A stretch of 64,000 nucleotides of DNA from Arthrinium phaeospermum (Eukaryota > Ascomycota > Sordariomycetes > Amphisphaeriales > Apiosporaceae), in NCBI GenBank assembly GCA_006503535.1, contig QYRS01000001.1, positions 1,488,001 through 1,552,000 on the forward strand. Direction: 5' to 3'. A program made the position numbers and the translations under genes. Shown one piece after another: positions 43,114-54,195 of the stretch. How positions within the stretch are numbered: the first letter of the stretch is position 1; every line of letters begins with the position of its first letter. The notes below the pieces were generated by a model. The model made no database searches. It was not told where the DNA came from and saw only the letters and a list, made by a program, of their open reading frames with translations.

Positions 43114-44814
43114 TCAAGCGTTAGGTCGGCCAACTTCACCTCCACTCTCCCCGAACTCTTCCGTCCTTTTCACCTCGTTTATCCCGTACTCGGTCTCCAA
43201 TTCTGTCCTGAGCTCTAAGCCCTTCTCGAAGCCTACGCATAGGAACGAAACCAGGCTCAGTCCGAGCCCAAGCCACCATATAGCTTTCAGACCCTCGATA
43301 TATACATAAGATATCTCGGCCCTGAGGCGTTCTGAAGTAGTACCGTGAATTGTTTGAACCTCACTAGCAAATGCGTACGCTTTGCCATCCCTCATGCTGT
43401 CCTGTATGTTCGGGTCCGAGATCGTCCAAAGGTTGGAGTTCACCACCGAGTTGAAAATAACGGAGGGAATAGAAACACCCCAGATGTAGCCAAAGGTTCT
43501 GATAAAGCCATAGGCCCCAGTGGCTGTAGCTACGTCGGACTCCGGTAAGGCGGCCATAATGGCCGGTAGGAATGTGGCCATAGTGAAGCCTGACCCAGCG
43601 CTCGCAATGAGCTGGGAGAAGACCCACGCCACAGGACTTGATTCGCCGTCAAGGATTGTGAACAGCCCAAAGCCAACTGCCGAAAGCGCGAACGAGATCG
43701 CATGAATGGGTCTGTAGGCACCGAATTTGCTGAGCATGACACCGCCCACTACGGCAAATGCAAGGGTTCCGATTGCAAACGGGAGGAAGTTGGTCCCGGA
43801 CGTCAAGGCCGATGTGCCCTTGACGGCCTGGAAGTAAACCGGGAGAAAGTAGGCTGTTTGTTGGACGATGACCGACGATGTGAATGTAAGGAGGTAGACG
43901 GTTAACGATGTTCTGTTTTGGAAAAGGCGAGCAGGCACGCTCGGCCACGAGGCGAAGTAGGACTGTTGTAGATGGAAGACAGCCCAGCCGACCACCCCGA
44001 GGACTATGGGCAAGATAACTCGCCATGACGACCACGGGTGTTGTATCCCTCCCATGACGAGCCCTAAAAGCAGGGCCAGAATACTGGGGATAAATATCAA
44101 GTTTCCCAGGTAGTCGACTCGCCGGAGCTTTTGTGTCGTGCTCTGTTGGGCCAGCGCCTCTTGGCCCGTTTTCATACGCATGAACGCGAGAAACACAAGC
44201 CAGGCGAAGCCGCAGATGGGTAGATTCATGTAGAAGATCCAACGCCAGTTATGCTGGGCCAGAGCACCACCAATGACGGGCCCTATGGCGGCCGCCACGC
44301 CAGAGAAGGAGTTCATGAGCCCGACGTACTTCCCCCGCTCGCGCAGCGGGACCAAGTCGCAACAGACAATGTCGGTCAGCACATACAGCCCCCCTGCCCC
44401 GATGCCTTGGATAGTTCGTCCGGCAATGAGCATGGCGGCATTGAAAGAGCCCCCCGCGACACCGCTGCCGAGCAGGAAAAGAGTGAGGGATATGGCCAGA
44501 GGCACGCGTCGGCCGAAGACGTCGGCCAGCTGGCTGAAAAGGGGCTGGACCACGGCGGAGGCGACCACGAACGAGTTCGCGATCCACACGTATTGCGTGC
44601 CCCCTCCGACAGCTTCGGTGATGGTCGGCAGGGCAGTGGTGATGACGGCGACATCCAAGGCGCAGATGAACGCGATCATACAAAGAGCAACGAATGTCCC
44701 CCAGAACCTGATGGATCTGTTCATGGACTCTCGAGGGCTTGCGGCCTCATGAGGCTCTTTGGGTTCAGGGCCATCATGGGATTTGCGGAAGGTTTGCTTC
44801 GTTTCTGTATGCAT
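43114..44814 (-). CDS. MFS multidrug transporter, DHA2 type
   Basis: Single exon, 566 residues, ATG at 44814. Fourteen predicted helices: TM1 ends in ALDVAVITTALPTI (motif D1); LADVFGRR is motif A; GRTIQGIGAGGLYVL and SGVAAAIGPVIGGALAQ (motif C) follow. The N-terminal about 35 residues and the C-terminal about 40 are hydrophilic and charged, lying in the cytosol. It is a likely plasma-membrane exporter of drugs or secondary metabolites. It shares the intron-poor state of its neighbours but differs from the MFS gene at 25.6 kb, which has four introns, so the two are not recent duplicates. Confidence 0.91.
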   Translation of the reverse strand: MHTETKQTFRKSHDGPEPKEPHEAASPRESMNRSIRFWGTFVALCMIAFICALDVAVITTALPTITEAVGGGTQYVWIANSFVVASAVVQPLFSQLADVFGRRVPLAISLTLFLLGSGVAGGSFNAAMLIAGRTIQGIGAGGLYVLTDIVCCDLVPLRERGKYVGLMNSFSGVAAAIGPVIGGALAQHNWRWIFYMNLPICGFAWLVFLAFMRMKTGQEALAQQSTTQKLRRVDYLGNLIFIPSILALLLGLVMGGIQHPWSSWRVILPIVLGVVGWAVFHLQQSYFASWPSVPARLFQNRTSLTVYLLTFTSSVIVQQTAYFLPVYFQAVKGTSALTSGTNFLPFAIGTLAFAVVGGVMLSKFGAYRPIHAISFALSAVGFGLFTILDGESSPVAWVFSQLIASAGSGFTMATFLPAIMAALPESDVATATGAYGFIRTFGYIWGVSIPSVIFNSVVNSNLWTISDPNIQDSMRDGKAYAFASEVQTIHGTTSERLRAEISYVYIEGLKAIWWLGLGLSLVSFLCVGFEKGLELRTELETEYGINEVKRTEEFGESGGEVGRPNA

Positions 44815-45902
44815 ATTGGCGATGAATGTAGAATAATGAAGTGTTGCTCGAGAAAGTTCCGCGATGGCATCACACCCAAGTAAATCTAGTCCTGTATCGC
44901 GTCTTTTTCCGGGTTGGGTTATCAGTGATGGTTGACTAAGATTTCCGGGAAGCGTGTTGGGAGATATCCATCGACGTCACTCAAGCTCAGGGGATGCAAA
45001 TGCCCCCCCGATTGAATCCATCTTAAACGTGCTCTAGGACTTTGTAGATGCCTGGCAACTTTTGGGGCTGCATTTTTCATTCGTCACCGTAAGCGCCAAT
45101 GGCGCCGCATACGATGTTGTATCCAAAGTCTCAGCGCCCAGGTTGGTGGACCCTCATCAAGTAAAGTTGGGCAGCCGGAGGGTTTGTCTGACGGATGTCA
45201 TCAAGGAGGGTCGGGTAGCCGGTCCCTGCCGCCCGCGCCGCACCCGTCTTACTTAGCAGTTCCTCCGAGGTTCTATTCGAGTTGCAGACACTGTGTGCGT
45301 AAATAAATGCGCCTCAATGGTGGGTCTCAAGACCCCACGGTTGAATGGAGTCATTCCAATGCAGCTGATTTTTTTAACTAACAGAGCCAAAGCAACTGCA
45401 TGAGCTGGGGACGAGTAATACCGTACAGATTGCGCAATTAGGTGATGATCCTCAGGATTGCTTGTATGCAAAAGGCTGAGATCAGCTAAGTGTCAACATT
45501 TCGGATCGGTGTCGGTGTCAATGGTTCATCCCTGTATTCGACTGGGCTTGAATATATTTGCTCCCAAACCCTGCATCGGCGATGCAGATTTGCATAGCCA
45601 CTGGTTGATCACATGTTCAAGTCGCGGGATAGGCCGTGGTAAACAGAAATGCTCAACCAGTGAATCAACTGCATACGAAAGCTCACACGGAATGGGTCGC
45701 ATTAGCTGTTGATTGACCCTCAGAATATGCCCAAGATTCATCAGATGGGAATGAACACGCTCAGCAAGGCAGGCGCACCGGTTACGCGGGGCGATATCGA
45801 CCTTAGTATTCAATAATCTAGATGACATGTAGAACGAAAGTGACCGCTACAGATAGGCAAGAGAATAACTATAACTATGAACATATAGACATCGAGAATC
45901 AC
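44815..45902. other. intergenic, 1.09 kb
   Basis: Promoter side of the MFS gene, 3' side of the second rhodopsin-like gene. No supported feature. Confidence 0.45.
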
Positions 45903-47287
45903 TCAAACCAAACCGGCATGGCCCTTCTGTCCGCGGCCTTGAGATGGGATCTCGCCATCACCAGTTGCTGGAGGAGGAATCAGACATCTTTCCGAAGTAT
46001 GCTCCTCAGATGCAGGTGCGTATTGCATTCGAATGTTCGTTTCCGCTTTGCCATATACGCCATTATCGGTAGCTGCATAACTAGTGGATGATGTATGCGA
46101 GTTCTTGCTTCTCCTCAACTTCAGTGTGGAGAGTTGAGAGAAAGCAGATGCTACTTTGGAATAGACGAGGGAGTTGGCCACAACCACAGTCCAGAAGGCA
46201 TGTACGGCGGGAACACACCCAACCATGATCGCAATGGTCAGCTCGACAAGCCTGCGGTCTGTTAGCCTGGAAAATCTCCATAGTCAAATTGCTCAGGGGA
46301 CTCACACGCCCATCGATGCCGTCTTCATATCCGTCGTGGAGACCGATAATGAGGTGACTCTGAAGTACAAAGCCGTCGTGCTGGCAGCAACCGCGCTGGG
46401 TTTCGAACGTATTAGTCGCACAGTCTCACCAACCGAGAACCATGGGAAAGCCTTACAATATGCCGCTAAGAAAGCACAGGCTGACACCGATCTTCTTTGC
46501 AAGCGGCAGGCGCAGCTTGGCGATGATGGGCAAGGGGAGAACAAAGATAAGAATGTCGACAGCGAGCCCGACAACCCCTGTGGCGAGGCCGCCAATGGAG
46601 CTAGTTACGGTGCAGGTCTGGATAAACTCTGGTGAAATCTCACGACCAACGGGTGAGCACACAGCGCTGATCCAGGACGTTATGCCGAGAATGAAGAGAA
46701 AGGTCCCAACCAGAGCCAGGTGAGAAACAACTCGGATCCATTTCTGGATGCCAAATAGTTGGACGTAGAGAAAGAAGATTGGCGCTTTAGCAGTCCAAGT
46801 GGCATAGCCTGAAACCAAAGCACTGGCTACACCCAACTGATTGACACCACCGCACATTAGTTGAAGAGCCTCAGATTACCCCCATGAGCATCTCGGGAGT
46901 TTGGGTGTAACATGAAACTGGTACTGACCTGTGCTAAGTACCGCAGAGATGCCGTCATGGGGTTATCAAGAGCTAGAGAAGTGTAAGTGGAAGCGACAGT
47001 GCCATAGTCCCAGGGAACGGAAATACCATTGACAGTGAGGTTGAACACGGTGAACATTGCAGCAAATAGTAGGACCGAAAGAATGGAAATATCTGGAACA
47101 GTTAGGTTCATGCTGACTGTTTGCATTTGGTCGAAAACTCACAGTCAGCTAGATAGAGCTTTCGAACTTTCCTGAGGTTCCCAATCACCCGGGCTATGCA
47201 AAACCCCGCTGCGAGGGCTATCATCATAATGCCAACGCCCAGGAACACAGTGGTAGACATCCCTCTGGGCATCTTACCGGCGTCCAT
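45903..47287 (-). CDS. Rhodopsin-like (SAT4-type) integral membrane protein
   Basis: Five exons: 47287-47143, 47092-46929, 46836-46457, 46395-46306 and 46251-45903, 375 residues. Seven hydrophobic stretches: VFLGVGIMMIALAAGFCIA, ISILSVLLFAAMFTVFNLTV, the TWTAKAPIFFLYVQLF helix, VVSHLALVGTFLFILGITSW, GVVGLAVDILIFVLPLPII, IGVSLCFLSGILFAVAAST and VELTIAIMVGCVPAVHAFW. The conserved C-S/x-P-V-x...C region between helices and the PLPII/KKIGV stretch match the SAT4/rhodopsin family. The cytosolic tail is Ser/Thr-rich. The distance from the ordinary Y-G-x-G-R-H motif (WDYGTVAST here) suggests a divergent member, unlike the gene at 16.7 kb. Confidence 0.8.
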
Positions 47288-48284
47288 CTTGGGATACGGC
47301 GCTCTTGGTTAAGGAGATAGTTGTGGTTAGAGTAGAAAGGTGAAAGAATGAGAAAGATCCGATCAAGAATACGTCAACGGTAGAAAGATGGAAGAGATAC
47401 AAATCAACGCAATTGGGATAATTGATTTCTATAAGCGGGCTGGGCGTCAAGCTCTGTCTCCAAGTGAGCATCCTCGACCAACGACAGGATGTCACTCCTT
47501 GACTTCATGTGTGATGGGCCCTGGCTGTGCCATCCGTCCTTCCCTTTCTGGCGAAGGCTAATGCAACCCACCAAAGTTCAATATTTTGCTGCAGAATTGG
47601 GGCTGACTGCAGTCTAATCTACCGGGAGTACATCCGTGGACGTACCTAGTTCCAACATCGCGGCACGGAAGCCCTTGGCACGGAAACCGACTTGCGGGGA
47701 CTCCCACTTAATATGTGGAGTTGACCCTGTTGATATTTTTAGCATACGCAAGGCGTTTTTGTGCCGCAACCGACACAGACCTTGCTCAGGCAATGTTCAG
47801 CCTTAACAAGATGACAGTTGCCCTATCTGGAGTAATCCACAATACCCAAGCCCAGCAACATGAGATGGATTTGGAAAGTCCCAACACGCCTTGTTGGTTT
47901 ACTTTGTGCATTCGCAAGCTACGTACGTACGTAAAAGGCAGGCCGCAAGCGACTCTAGTTGCATAGCAACACTAATCAGGTCATCGAGATGCTGATCACA
48001 CATCATCGAAGTCGTATGGGAACTGTACCATATTTTGAAAGCAACAAGACGTGCTTACAACTCCATTCTCGTTATTCTTCTAGAGGCAACTGACTTCCAC
48101 ATGCCTCTCCTGATCACTAACACCAAGCATCCCTCAGCCGGTATATATAACGTTGACTCAACGCATTCCTTCGAGACACGTGAATGAGAGGTCGCCAATG
48201 GTTCTATATCCCTGAAGCGCTACTTGCATCTTGTTATCACTCAATCGCATCTGTCTCCCATCAAGACACAATTGAGAAATCACA
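47288..48284. other. intergenic, 997 bp, divergent promoter region
   Basis: Sits between the divergent rhodopsin-like and P450 genes and holds both promoters, including the TATA-like site at 48142. An ACGTACGTACGT run occurs near 47920-47935. Confidence 0.5.
48142..48150 (+). promoter_or_regulatory. Candidate TATA box of the P450 gene
   Basis: TATATATAA, 135 bp upstream of the ATG at 48285. Sequence match and spacing only. Confidence 0.4.
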
Positions 48285-50422
48285 ATGCAACTGGCGGACA
48301 CAGCAACTATAATGGCTTCTTTGCCGTGGCTCGAAATCAAGTCACTGGGCAGATCCGCCATCAACATATTATCAATAGTTTGTCTGCTTATTGTAGTTTC
48401 GGTAAGTCTCCCACGATACCCCTGTGATGGTTTTCGGCCAGGGGCTGAAGGAATCTAATATACTAAACTTTGAACAGAAAGCTCCGGCACTCGTACAAAG
48501 ATGGACGTATCTATTCAGGGGCCCAAAGATCATCCAGGACGGATTCAACCGTGTATTCTCTACCCTCCCTCTCTTGCTACCAATCCTTATACAAGCACAT
48601 TTTGACCTTGTGAACAGGCAAACGGGGAGCCGTATGAGGTCTTGGCCCCTGATACACGTTACGTCTTTGTAACTTCGCAGAAACACATCAAGGAACTTGA
48701 CTCGGCTCCAGATACGGTGCTCTCGCTTCAAGCTGCATCCAAACAAGTAAAGCCCCATCCAAAATTGGGGACTACATTTCACTAACACTATTTCGCATAG
48801 ATGCTGCAACCAATGTATACCATGCACGGCTTCAACTGGTTTGACAGAAGGGGGACTGAGGGTGTTGGATTCGTTCGTGCTCTTCGCACTTTGTTGACGT
48901 CCAACCTTCCCAACATTCTACCAGATCTTAGTGCTGTCATTAGACTACAGATGGCCTCTTCGATTTCAAGCCACAGTATTGTGGGAGGTAAGAGTCGAGC
49001 GTGGTGCCGTACTTTCATCGCTAACCTACTATAAAGGGGTCAGACACTCTCCAGTATATCCCATGATAACCAAACTTGTGGTTTTGGCAAACGCATATTC
49101 GTTCTTCGGTGAGGAATTAGGTAAGATCACTTTACGGCATACTAAGGAGGAAGAGGAATTTCCTGACAGTTTAGCAGCGAAGAATGAGCCGTTCATGCTG
49201 GCAGCTCGAAGCTACATTGAGGAAACGCTTTTGTGTGCCGAGCTTGTCAAAGTACTGCCAAAGTTCATAGGGCCGTAAGTTCAGACACATTCTCCCACAG
49301 TATCTGCCTTGCGTCTGACATAATCTACAGGATCATAGGGCGACTGGTTGCTTCCCGAATGAAATCGCACCAAGTCATATACGATAGTTTGATCCCGATT
49401 GCCGAGCAACGCTGTCGGGAGAGGGATCAGAAGTCACTAGGACAGCCAGTTCCGAACCATGTCAGACGATCCTCATCCTGATTCTCAGAAGTGCCTCCAT
49501 GCTGACATACAATTTATAGGCTGACTGCATCCAATGGATTATGGAAACGTCTCCGAGGCAGAACCCATGGACCCCCAAACGAATCGTCCATGAGCTGATG
49601 GCAATCTGGTTCGGCTCAGTCCATGCATTGTCGACTGTAAGTTGGCTCTAAATGACTCTCGGATATGTTCAGCTCTAACAACCACAGACTATCACCTTCG
49701 CAATCCAGGACCTTTGTTTGCATCCAGAATACGTTGAACCCTTGCGAAGATCGTGTAGAGAGGGCTTCGACGAGTTCACGCGAACTGGCAAAGGACTTGA
49801 GCTTTTGGACAGCTTTATCAAAGAGTCGGCTCGCCTGACTCCTGTGGAATCTAGTGAGTGCCCCCATTCCATGCCCTGGTCAGAGACCGACCTCCACATC
49901 TAACAAATCTGCCCTAGTGAGCACAAGACGATGCGCAACTCAGCCTTTCACACTTTCCAATGGTACTACTCTGGGCGTTGGCGACTGGGCCTGCACTCCA
50001 GTCCGGTCTATCATGCAGTGCGAGCAGTACTACCCAGAAAGTCTCCAGTTCCACGGGTTCAGATTCGCGTCCCCCAAGCTCGTTGAAGAAATCCAAGGGA
50101 ACTTCAAGGTTCCGCAGCCGTCGGCCTCAAAGCTAACCGATGCCGGCGATTCATGGCATGTGTGGGGTACGGGGAGAATGGTGTGGTATGTCCAAAGCCT
50201 CCCAACTTCGTGTGACAGGACCAAAAGAACCGACTGACCATCAACAGCCCAGGAAGGTACTACGCATCGGCAGTTATGAAACTTTTAGTTGGGCTAGTTG
50301 TCATGAGCTATGACTGTGAACTGGTCGATGCGCGTGAATCGCGCTGGTTCACTTGGCGATCTTGTATACTCCCTCGAGAGGACACCATGATGGTTTTCCA
50401 TGCGCTTGAGGTCGACCAATAA
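48285..50422 (+). CDS. Cytochrome P450 (ent-kaurene oxidase/CYP68-like type)
   Basis: Eleven exons: 48285-48401, 48478-48552, 48618-48746, 48801-48987, 49037-49120, 49178-49274, 49331-49460, 49520-49636, 49688-49853, 49918-50185 and 50248-50422; all phases close and give 514 residues. Membrane anchor at about 25-40 (INILSIVCLLIVV). The I-helix region reads IWFGSVHALSTT rather than AGxDT; a His-Thr/Ser variant here is familiar in CYP68/CYP503-type fungal P450s. ExxR is in KESARLTP. The heme loop, spliced over the last intron, is WGTGRMVCPGRYYA, with Trp where Phe is usual. Such enzymes often oxidise terpenoids; that is family-level inference. Eleven exons is dense even for this family. Confidence 0.85.
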
Positions 50423-51983
50423 TCTAAGACCGATATCAGCATGGAAAGGGACGTGGCAAAAAGTCCTCAATGGCGGCACAATGAACTTAGTTGTAAAATC
50501 TATCTTTTATCGCTTTTGTTATCACACACGTTGTCATCAGTATGCTCAAAATGTCGACCTTCCACAATCAACTTGAGTATTACGTGTAGTCATATTTGTG
50601 CCTCTTTACTCTATCCTTAGCAATTGAAGCAACTTGTCCTGAATGCTATCTTTCATTTCCAGTTTTCCTCGCAGAGAAACCCTATGCTCCTTTCCGCTGG
50701 TGGCCTGGGCCCCATGCTCTGAATGGCATAGCTCTTTCTCAAGCAAATCATTGGATGAGATTTTGACAGGGCCTTCGGAGAGAATAATAGGCCAAGACAT
50801 ACATACCGTTTTCTCCGAACTGTTGATTGTGATGGAGCCTTCGGAGGGACTTATATTGCCAAGACATACCATTCTCTCCGAACTGTGGCCCTTTCCCTAA
50901 GCGACCTCATAGCCGCCGCCGCCCATGTAACCCCACTAATAATGACGGAGTTCTGCTGTGCCGCGTCTTCGCACTTAGATGAGTCGTATTTGGATGGCAA
51001 CAGATATTGTGTTACCACTAATGATTGTGGGGAGTTGACCAAACCCACATGAGCAACAGGGTTGAGCCATGCAGATCGGTTGCTACATACCGCAGCCATT
51101 GTGAAGATCTATACTTGGCAATTCCAGGGTAGGCGGGACAGCCCGACCGACAGAGTTGGTTGAGTAACTCCGCGATAAACGGAACCTATGTTTGGGGGCG
51201 AAGCATGTCAGCGATATTCCCTATCTCTCTCCTTATGGTCGAACATACTAGTACTGAACATGCTGATCTCTCTTGGCGTATCACTGCTGTCCCACTTATT
51301 GCTGACAGCAGTCGGGGCTCGGGCAGGCTGTACGAGAAATGGAGCCGCCGGCAGATTCGGGTAGTGCAACCCATCAGCTGGGATGTAACTGCCGCGTCAA
51401 AATCACGTAAACGCAGCCATATTGAAGCCAAACGTGGTAGCACAGCAGAATCCCAATGTTACGGCACATGTCTAGGCGCGCAAAGACCCTGACGCCGAGG
51501 GATTCCCTGCAGGTGGCAGTGCCTCTCAGGCGAAGCAGTGCCGTGCCCCTCTTGAATTCCAATACTGTAGACCAACTACATCGGAGGGAATGCGGCACAG
51601 ATACACCGGATTAGCTCATATGACTAACAACCGCGACAATGATACAGCCAGGCGGTTAGTGACGATTTGAATTGCACAAGCTGGGTGTTTGACATTGAGA
51701 GATCCATCTTTGACATCATAGGCAAAGACGCACAGCCTGTTCTGGGGCTACTCAGCCATACAAACGAGGTTACCTCAGGGTAGAGGCAGAAAAGGGTGGT
51801 TTATTTTCATTGTCCATGATGGGATGTTTGAATCCGACTGCCAGATGATTATGTATATGTTACCATAGCCCTGGCCATCACGCGCATTCTGAGGATTCCC
51901 TGGTGAAGTCATTAGTTGACATATATTTCACTGAACCGAGTTCGTTTACTCACTGTCAATCTGTTGCAACCGTTGCACTCATA
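50423..51983. other. intergenic, 1.56 kb
   Basis: Between two co-directional P450 genes. Contains the imperfect palindromic tandem repeat at 50771-50886. Open frames up to 110 codons have no support. Confidence 0.5.
50771..50886. repeat. Two imperfect direct repeats with palindromic ends
   Basis: Unit 1 (50771-50823) and unit 2 (50837-50886) both begin GCCTTCGGAG and end CTCCGAACTGT, with GCCAAGACATAC shared in the middle. The arms TTCGGAGA and TCTCCGAA are inverted repeats, so each unit can fold into a hairpin. Function unknown; a tandem duplicate of a small palindrome, binding site or MITE-like remnant are possible readings. Confidence 0.6.
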
Positions 51984-53873
51984 ATGGCGGACTTGATCAC
52001 AGTTAATACTCTCTTATCGCTGATTGCTCTCTGGGCCGTATATTGGTTCAAGAGATCTAATACAGGGTCAACTAAGGATGAAGACAATGATGGTTGGTGG
52101 AAGCGCAACCCCGTTGTTGGCTTGCCTAAAGGGATGCTTCCGTGGCTACGATCGTTGATCAAGTCCCTCACGAGAACTAGAGCGTGGGTATTTGAGGGCT
52201 ACAGCAAGGTCAGAATGCAATGCCTCACAAACCATGACACCAGTCGCTAACGAACGCATGATAGTTTTCCAAATCCAACATGTTCTTTACTGTCCCGACC
52301 CTGGATAAAGGACGGGTGTTGGTAGTTCCTCCCGAGCAGCTCAAAGCCATCTACAGGCTCCCAGACACCGTGCTGGATGCGTTGACAACTGCGAACATGA
52401 CTATCCAGAACGAGTGGACGGTGTGGGACGAGAAGATCACTCACAGTGGTGGTTATGTTATGGTCAAGCTGATTAGCAACCGCATCACTCGAAACCTCTC
52501 CTTCCTGACGCCTGTCATCGCTCGGGAGATTGAGAATGGATTTGAAAGAGAGTGGGGAAGTTCCAAGACAGAGTGGAAAAATATCAGTCTCTGGAGCTCT
52601 TCACTGAACCTGATCGCTGGAGCTGCTAATGGCGCATTTTTCGGAGAACGCTTTTGTGAGAGCCTCCCTGGCCCCAAATACCTTTATTCTTACTAACAGT
52701 CGCTATAGGTCGCGACATAGGGTTCCTGACGCGGCTTCAAGATCATGCGAAGATGCTCTTCTTCGGCTCCATCGTGATCAACTGTACGCCCAAACCGTTG
52801 CGTTTTCTGAGTGGCTACTTTATCGGCTGGATAATGCATTTCCTCTTCTTGAGAGCGGCAAGGTATATAATGCCGACTGTCAAAGATAGGCTACGCCAGG
52901 CGGAGCGGTTGAGAGCTGATCCAAACTATTACTGGACGCCACCTGTGAGTACCGGTGATCATGCCGGTCCGTTGAATCGGACGTCGGTTACAAAGACCCT
53001 GCCATGTCCTTTTGAGCTGACCATTTTCCGTCGAGCAGCAAGACGGCCTTCAATGGGGTATCGAAGAGGCCTACGAGTCCGGCGACCCAGCGCAGCTTGA
53101 CCCGACGCGAGTGGCTCTACGCATGGTCTACTTGAATGATGTCTCGATGCATTCAACCAGTTACACCGCACTCAACGTCATCCTGGACCTGGCCAGTCTT
53201 GACCCGTCTCATGGATACATCGAGGCTCTGCGTGCTGAAAGTGGCCAGGCACTCAAAGCTGCCGGCGGGTCTTGGACACGCGCAGCTGTGAACGAGCTGA
53301 AGCTCATCGACTCGACGGTACGAGAATCCATGAGACTAACACCATTCAACAGCGTCGGGATCACTAGAACGGTATGTATTCATGTTTCTTCGTTTCCTTC
53401 ACCTCACTGTTGTGATCCCAGTTCCATGTCTATGAGCAAAAAGAGCGGCACTGATAATAAGACAGGTAATTGACCCCCATGGTATCTCTGTCAGACAGGG
53501 TGATGCGGAGACCAAAATCCCACCGGGAACTGTTCTTGGGATTCCGGTGGAGCCTATCCATTACGATGAATCATTCTACCCCAACGCCCACGAGTTTTAC
53601 CCCTTTCGATTCGTGTCCCCGGAGATTGTGCATGATGCGCTGAACCAACAAAAGACTGCGGCCAAGGCTGACGGTAGCTCGGCAACTGGCATAGGAGCAT
53701 GCCACACCGAGGAGAAGACCAGCGTCACAATCGATGACAGCTTCGTCACGTTCGGAATCGGCAAGCATGCGTGCCCGGGGCGCTTCTTTGCGCTCAATGA
53801 GATCAAGATTCTCGTCGCACATATGGTGTTGCACTACGACATCGAACATTTGAAGGGGGAAGAGCCAGAATGA
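51984..53873 (+). CDS. Cytochrome P450 with frameshifted C-terminus
   Basis: Five exons: 51984-52208, 52265-52655, 52709-52944, 53039-53371 and 53466-53873, 530 residues to the first stop. N-terminal anchor LLSLIALWAVYWF. The I-helix region reads YLNDVSMHSTSYT, again without AGxDT but with the His-Ser-Thr seen in CYP68/CYP503-like enzymes. ExxR is in RESMRLTPF; heme loop FGIGKHACPGRFFA is intact. The frame stops at 53871 right after KGEEPE, but a neighbouring frame goes on as LNAPLFNRF...RTPVELA to a stop at 53956. That is the normal P450 tail, so one base has been gained or lost, or the assembly has an error. The enzyme may still fold, since the heme region is complete. Convergent with the Zn-cluster gene 240 bp beyond 53956. 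Confidence 0.82.
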
Positions 53874-54195
53874 CGCCGATTCTCTGGCTCAATGCGCCGT
53901 TGTTCAACAGATTCAATGTCCGAATTCGCAGACGGACGCCAGTGGAATTGGCTTAGATATAACTGTGGCGACCGGGTGGCCTGCAGGGTGTGTTTATGGC
54001 TGAAGGTAGATTGTTCACTGGATTGATATGTCCTAGATATAGCAATCAACCTACCGTATATCTTCCCATGCCATCTTTTTCTAAACAGCACAGTACAGTA
54101 GCAGTTCGTGAGCGTTGTTCGTCAATACACCAATTAATCATGGTATTGTAACCAGGCGTGAGTTCCACTCAAATTGCTAATAGAAGCCTCTCTCT

